A stretch of 64,000 nucleotides of DNA, from positions 1,320,201 through 1,384,200 of the forward strand of contig CM018608.1 in the NCBI GenBank assembly GCA_009192285.1, in the 5' to 3' direction. Positions 60,831 to 64,000 of this stretch are shown in pieces (positions within the stretch are counted from its first letter, which is position 1; each line of letters opens with the position of its first letter). Origin of the DNA: Morchella semilibera (taxonomy: Eukaryota > Ascomycota > Pezizomycetes > Pezizales > Morchellaceae). The notes below the pieces were generated by a model. That model had not been told where the DNA came from. It was given only the letters and a program-made list of their open reading frames with translations, and searched no databases. Position numbers and translations under genes: made by a program.

Positions 60831-63800
60831 ATGCATCGTCTCCGCAAAGGAAAAAAGAAGGAAGATGAGGAGGGTGCCCCTCCAGCTCCCCAACCAACCC
60901 CCACCACAGGTCACAATCTCTTCAAGTGGGGAAGGACCCCCGAGCCTCCACCAAAGCCCGAGCTTGACCTTGAACATGCGCTGCCCGCTTCCGATGACTT
61001 TCGGACTTCTCTATTGATGCCGAACCTAGCACAGCGTTTTAGTATTTTGCAACAGGAAATGGCGGCGGCGGCGGCGGCGGCAGCGGCAGCGGCAGCTGCG
61101 GCTAATGGAGGAGTGAACCCCAATGTGCCTATTGGGACCGCAACCGATGGGATGGACGGATTTGTCTTTACAAATCCACCGCAATTCACACCCATGGGGG
61201 AAATTACCGAGACATCATCCATCTCTGAGGGAACATCATCTCAGCAGAACCGATTGACTACAAAGTCTGAGGAGTCTGTGGGTTCGGAAGAGGGTGGGAT
61301 TATGAACCGTTCCAGGGGCGGAGAGGGAAATGTTCTTTTCGGAGGTAGGCAGAAGGTTTACCGAGTACCAAATGCCTATACTGGTGGAAAAGACTCTATG
61401 GATGATTCGAATCCGGGGTCCTCTATGGGCGGAAGATCTGTTGGAAGCCATGACGTCCCGGACGGGTTTGGAATGCCTAAGCATAGGAGAGACCAGCATG
61501 AATCAGAGGAAGCCAATGGGGTTGATGATTATAACAAGAACAGAAACACAAGCTCCTCTACAGGCTCTACCCCCACCACTATTACTCGTTCTTCGACTGC
61601 CGCGACATCTGTGGCATCGAATAGGAGTCCCTCGGGCACAATGTCGACCTCCCCCCCTCCCGTAGCTCCCGTTGCAACAAAGCCCCGTAAAGCATTGTAT
61701 GAACAAGCCTTAGACCAACAGTTGCAAGACCAACAAACAACAGCGGTTGGAAGGTTGGAGAGGCTAGCATCCCTGAGAAAGGCAGCTGTTAGTCCGCCTC
61801 CGGCGAACAGCTACCAAGGGAGCTTTAGTCCTCCAGCGCTCTTTCAACAGTCGAATACTTCACCATCATCACCAGTGTCCCCGAAGCAGACTCCCCAATG
61901 GTCTATCAATGTTAAGAAGAGCCCCGACTCCCCGATGTCTACGCCAGAGGAGGATGAGGATAATGAAGAGTCCGTAAAACAGACGCAGAAACTCGGGCAA
62001 TCGTTGTCACCGCACATGGCACAGTTTAATTTTGGGTTGGAGCCCAGGTCACAATCACCGATCAGTCCCCCAGTGTCTGCTAGTGCTATTCAATTCCCTA
62101 CCCAAGGACCCTTCAGCCCTGGAATCCTCTCAAGGGACCAACCGCAAAGAAATCCAAGCTCTGATAAGTTGAACTTACAAACCAGGACACAGTCACCGTT
62201 GAATAATACAAAAACATATCTGTCTATGCGGAGCTCGGCCAGTGATTCGAGTTACGAAGACCAAGAGGAAAGTGATAAAATGGATGGCAGGACTAGTCCT
62301 ATTTCTCGGAACTCTTTAGACAACATTGCGCCTTTACATCCGCGTAAGAACTTTGGAGTACACCCAACAGATTCCGGACATGTAGAAGTAGAGCCGCCCT
62401 CCCCAGTATCTCCAGTATCTCCAGTATCTCCAATATCGCCGATTTTTAGCACCAGAGTTCCAGATGACTTCATGCGTCCCAAGCAACCGCTCAGGAATCC
62501 TGCAATATCGCCCACTTCGCCCAAGTTTTCGGCTGATGTGCACCCATCATCTGATGACGACTCCCCTACTCTTCCACCAGGCCAGGGTCTTAGTATGCTT
62601 GTTCGTCAGCATCTTCGCACTGATTCTGGTCATTCTTCAGTATATGCAGGGTCTACATACACACGGATGTCACACGTTTCAAACTACGGTCCATCAACGG
62701 CGACAACCAAAAACTCAAAAGAGTCCGATGCACCAAGGCCTAGCGCTACTTCAGGAAGTAGTGGCGGTAATCTTTGGGAGTTTGATGACTGGGATGGTGG
62801 TTACTTCGGAGAAGATCACTCGCGCATGGGGTCAAGCCCATCCACCATCAGCGACAATCCACCTACGCCTGCAGTCCCCCAAAAAGACCCGCGTAGGACA
62901 AGCTCCGAAGAAAGGAGAGATGACGAAGATATGGTCAGAGAAAGGGAAAGATCTAGAGGGAGGGCAGATAGTAGGATGAGTGAGAGGGATAGGGCTATGA
63001 GCAGAGCAAGCGAACGGGATGGGGATAGTCCTACAGGAGATGATGACACCGATAAGGATTGGGAGCAACAATTGGCTTTTAGACGCCAAATAATCCAACA
63101 AAATCTTAGGAACCACGAAAAGGTTAATAGCCAGCATGAACTGGACTTTTCACCTGACATGAAGGGCCAACAAGGGAAAAACGGTGGATCTAGTGGTGGA
63201 TTTGGTGTCCTTAGATCGAAGGGGTCTAACGGGGTCATGTCTAAGAACGACCCTTCAAGAAGCGGTCGTGATTCACCCGGCCCTGGGATGCGGAAGGAAG
63301 GGAGCAGGAGCAGGATGAATAGCAGCGAGGCCGAGAGGAGAACTGAAGAGGAAAGAAGGCTCAGAGAGACAGTCAGGGGCCCAAAGAACATTCCTCCCGG
63401 TGGTTATCCGACACAGCAACACCCTCCGCATTCTCACCATCATATTCCCCCTCCCAACCCTGCACGTTTGAACACCAACCTAAATGACAATCGTTCCAAG
63501 CCAAGGTCACCTGTGGGTCTTCCACATCCCCTCCACTCGCCGATAATTACTCCGAGACCCAGGCAAAGGCCGGCCCGTGATCAAAGGAATGATGGACGCA
63601 ACAACGGTGAGCATAACACCCAGAGAGGACAGCCGATGGGGTGGAGAGACGACGGAGATGGTTACATTCAACCAAGATCAGCTCCTGGCACCCAGCCTGG
63701 CAGCCCAGTATCGCAAAGGGACGGCCACCATGGCATACGTAAGCAGCCAAGTATGCCACGAATGGGCGGTCCAGATATGCATAGGTTAGGTGAAGAGCGG

Positions 63801-64000
63801 GACAGAAACCAGGGACCAGGGCGCAGTGGAGGCCCATCGCCTGCAATGAACTATGGTCACATGAATCATGGGCCAATGGGTAACGGTCTAAGCAAAAAGC
63901 AGTCTTTCGACAGGGACGGGCAGCCGCATGGATCTGAGTTCAGACGTCCCAGAGGAAACAGTAACGCTTCATCTGGACCGACAATGAGACAAAGGAGAGG
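60831..64000 (+). CDS. Long disordered fungal protein, 5' part (1056 codons, runs off the window)
   Basis: An uninterrupted frame from ATG 60831 to the window end, without introns. The N-terminus MHRLRKGKKKEDEEGAPP, then GHNLFKWGRTPEPPPKPELDLEHALPAS and DDFRTSLLMPNLAQRFSILQQE, looks like a conserved ascomycete N-terminal module that I recall from other fungal proteins but cannot name. A poly-Ala tract of about 15 residues follows. The remainder is Ser/Pro/Gln-rich with many SP motifs (for example tandem SPVSPVSPVSPISP), which are candidate proline-directed phosphorylation sites. A conserved-looking island EFDDWDGGYFGEDHSR and a helical DWEQQLAFRRQIIQQNLRN occur within it, then Arg/Asp-rich and His-rich parts. 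No catalytic domain lies in the visible part; one may lie downstream. The pyrimidine-rich leader and leader intron upstream support the start. Role unknown. Confidence 0.85.
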   Translation, partial: MHRLRKGKKKEDEEGAPPAPQPTPTTGHNLFKWGRTPEPPPKPELDLEHALPASDDFRTSLLMPNLAQRFSILQQEMAAAAAAAAAAAAAANGGVNPNVPIGTATDGMDGFVFTNPPQFTPMGEITETSSISEGTSSQQNRLTTKSEESVGSEEGGIMNRSRGGEGNVLFGGRQKVYRVPNAYTGGKDSMDDSNPGSSMGGRSVGSHDVPDGFGMPKHRRDQHESEEANGVDDYNKNRNTSSSTGSTPTTITRSSTAATSVASNRSPSGTMSTSPPPVAPVATKPRKALYEQALDQQLQDQQTTAVGRLERLASLRKAAVSPPPANSYQGSFSPPALFQQSNTSPSSPVSPKQTPQWSINVKKSPDSPMSTPEEDEDNEESVKQTQKLGQSLSPHMAQFNFGLEPRSQSPISPPVSASAIQFPTQGPFSPGILSRDQPQRNPSSDKLNLQTRTQSPLNNTKTYLSMRSSASDSSYEDQEESDKMDGRTSPISRNSLDNIAPLHPRKNFGVHPTDSGHVEVEPPSPVSPVSPVSPISPIFSTRVPDDFMRPKQPLRNPAISPTSPKFSADVHPSSDDDSPTLPPGQGLSMLVRQHLRTDSGHSSVYAGSTYTRMSHVSNYGPSTATTKNSKESDAPRPSATSGSSGGNLWEFDDWDGGYFGEDHSRMGSSPSTISDNPPTPAVPQKDPRRTSSEERRDDEDMVRERERSRGRADSRMSERDRAMSRASERDGDSPTGDDDTDKDWEQQLAFRRQIIQQNLRNHEKVNSQHELDFSPDMKGQQGKNGGSSGGFGVLRSKGSNGVMSKNDPSRSGRDSPGPGMRKEGSRSRMNSSEAERRTEEERRLRETVRGPKNIPPGGYPTQQHPPHSHHHIPPPNPARLNTNLNDNRSKPRSPVGLPHPLHSPIITPRPRQRPARDQRNDGRNNGEHNTQRGQPMGWRDDGDGYIQPRSAPGTQPGSPVSQRDGHHGIRKQPSMPRMGGPDMHRLGEERDRNQGPGRSGGPSPAMNYGHMNHGPMGNGLSKKQSFDRDGQPHGSEFRRPRGNSNASSGPTMRQRR

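Noticed and set aside
1-64000. CRISPR array, bacterial operon or phage genes
   Set aside because: No spacer-repeat structure, ribosome binding sites or operon spacing; the window is eukaryotic with spliced genes.

Overview
The window looks like a chromosome segment of a filamentous ascomycete (Pezizomycotina). The genes are split by short GT-AG introns of about 35 to 105 nt, a tRNA carries a short intron at the canonical place, and the recognisable proteins are of fungal type (GMP synthase, sterol C8-isomerase ERG2, NatD acetyltransferase, a fungal secreted beta-propeller, an F-box/LRR protein and a BTB protein). Long AT-rich intergenic DNA full of the palindrome TACATGTA and of small inverted-repeat elements would suit a repeat-rich Pezizales genome such as a truffle relative. 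That placement is inference. No bacterial, viral or organellar genes were seen, and no transposase or reverse transcriptase gene could be supported.

Layout. 0-11.9 kb is the gene-rich left part: GUA1 (+, seven exons), a small unknown ORF (-), a 15-exon secreted PQQ-like beta-propeller protein with one apparent frameshift (-), histone N-acetyltransferase NAT4/NatD (-, three exons) and an unknown two-exon protein (+). 14.5-18.3 kb holds one large F-box/LRR gene (-, two exons, about 1241 aa). A tRNA-Arg(UCG) lies at 20.3 kb. A divergent pair of unknown genes shares a 406-bp promoter region at 22.3-22.7 kb. 23.4-33.7 kb is mostly gene-free DNA with a cluster of nested MITE-like elements at 23.8-25.0 kb and one doubtful gene relic at 28.5-29.0 kb. 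33.8-36.7 kb is a single-exon BTB-domain gene (-). A small C2H2 zinc-finger gene (-) lies at 40.0-40.7 kb. 40.7-48.9 kb is gene-poor. A Pro/Ala-rich small protein (-, 48.9-49.3 kb) and ERG2 (-, 50.4-51.2 kb) follow. 51.2-60.8 kb is again gene-poor. A very long disordered fungal protein (+) begins at 60,831 and runs off the right edge.

The genes do not form a pathway or cluster. They are a mix of housekeeping functions (purine synthesis, ergosterol synthesis, histone acetylation, tRNA), likely regulators (F-box, BTB, zinc finger) and unknowns. The most unusual content lies in the non-coding DNA: two small inverted-repeat element families with several copies each, a dispersed 9-bp motif CGAGTGATA (11 exact copies, about 0.5 expected by chance), a 50-bp palindrome built from two of those motifs around CACGTG, a near-perfect 23-bp-arm hairpin at 46.4 kb, a telomere-like 15-mer at 37.5 kb, and the pervasive TACATGTA palindrome. 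Exon boundaries were assigned by eye from splice signals and reading frame.
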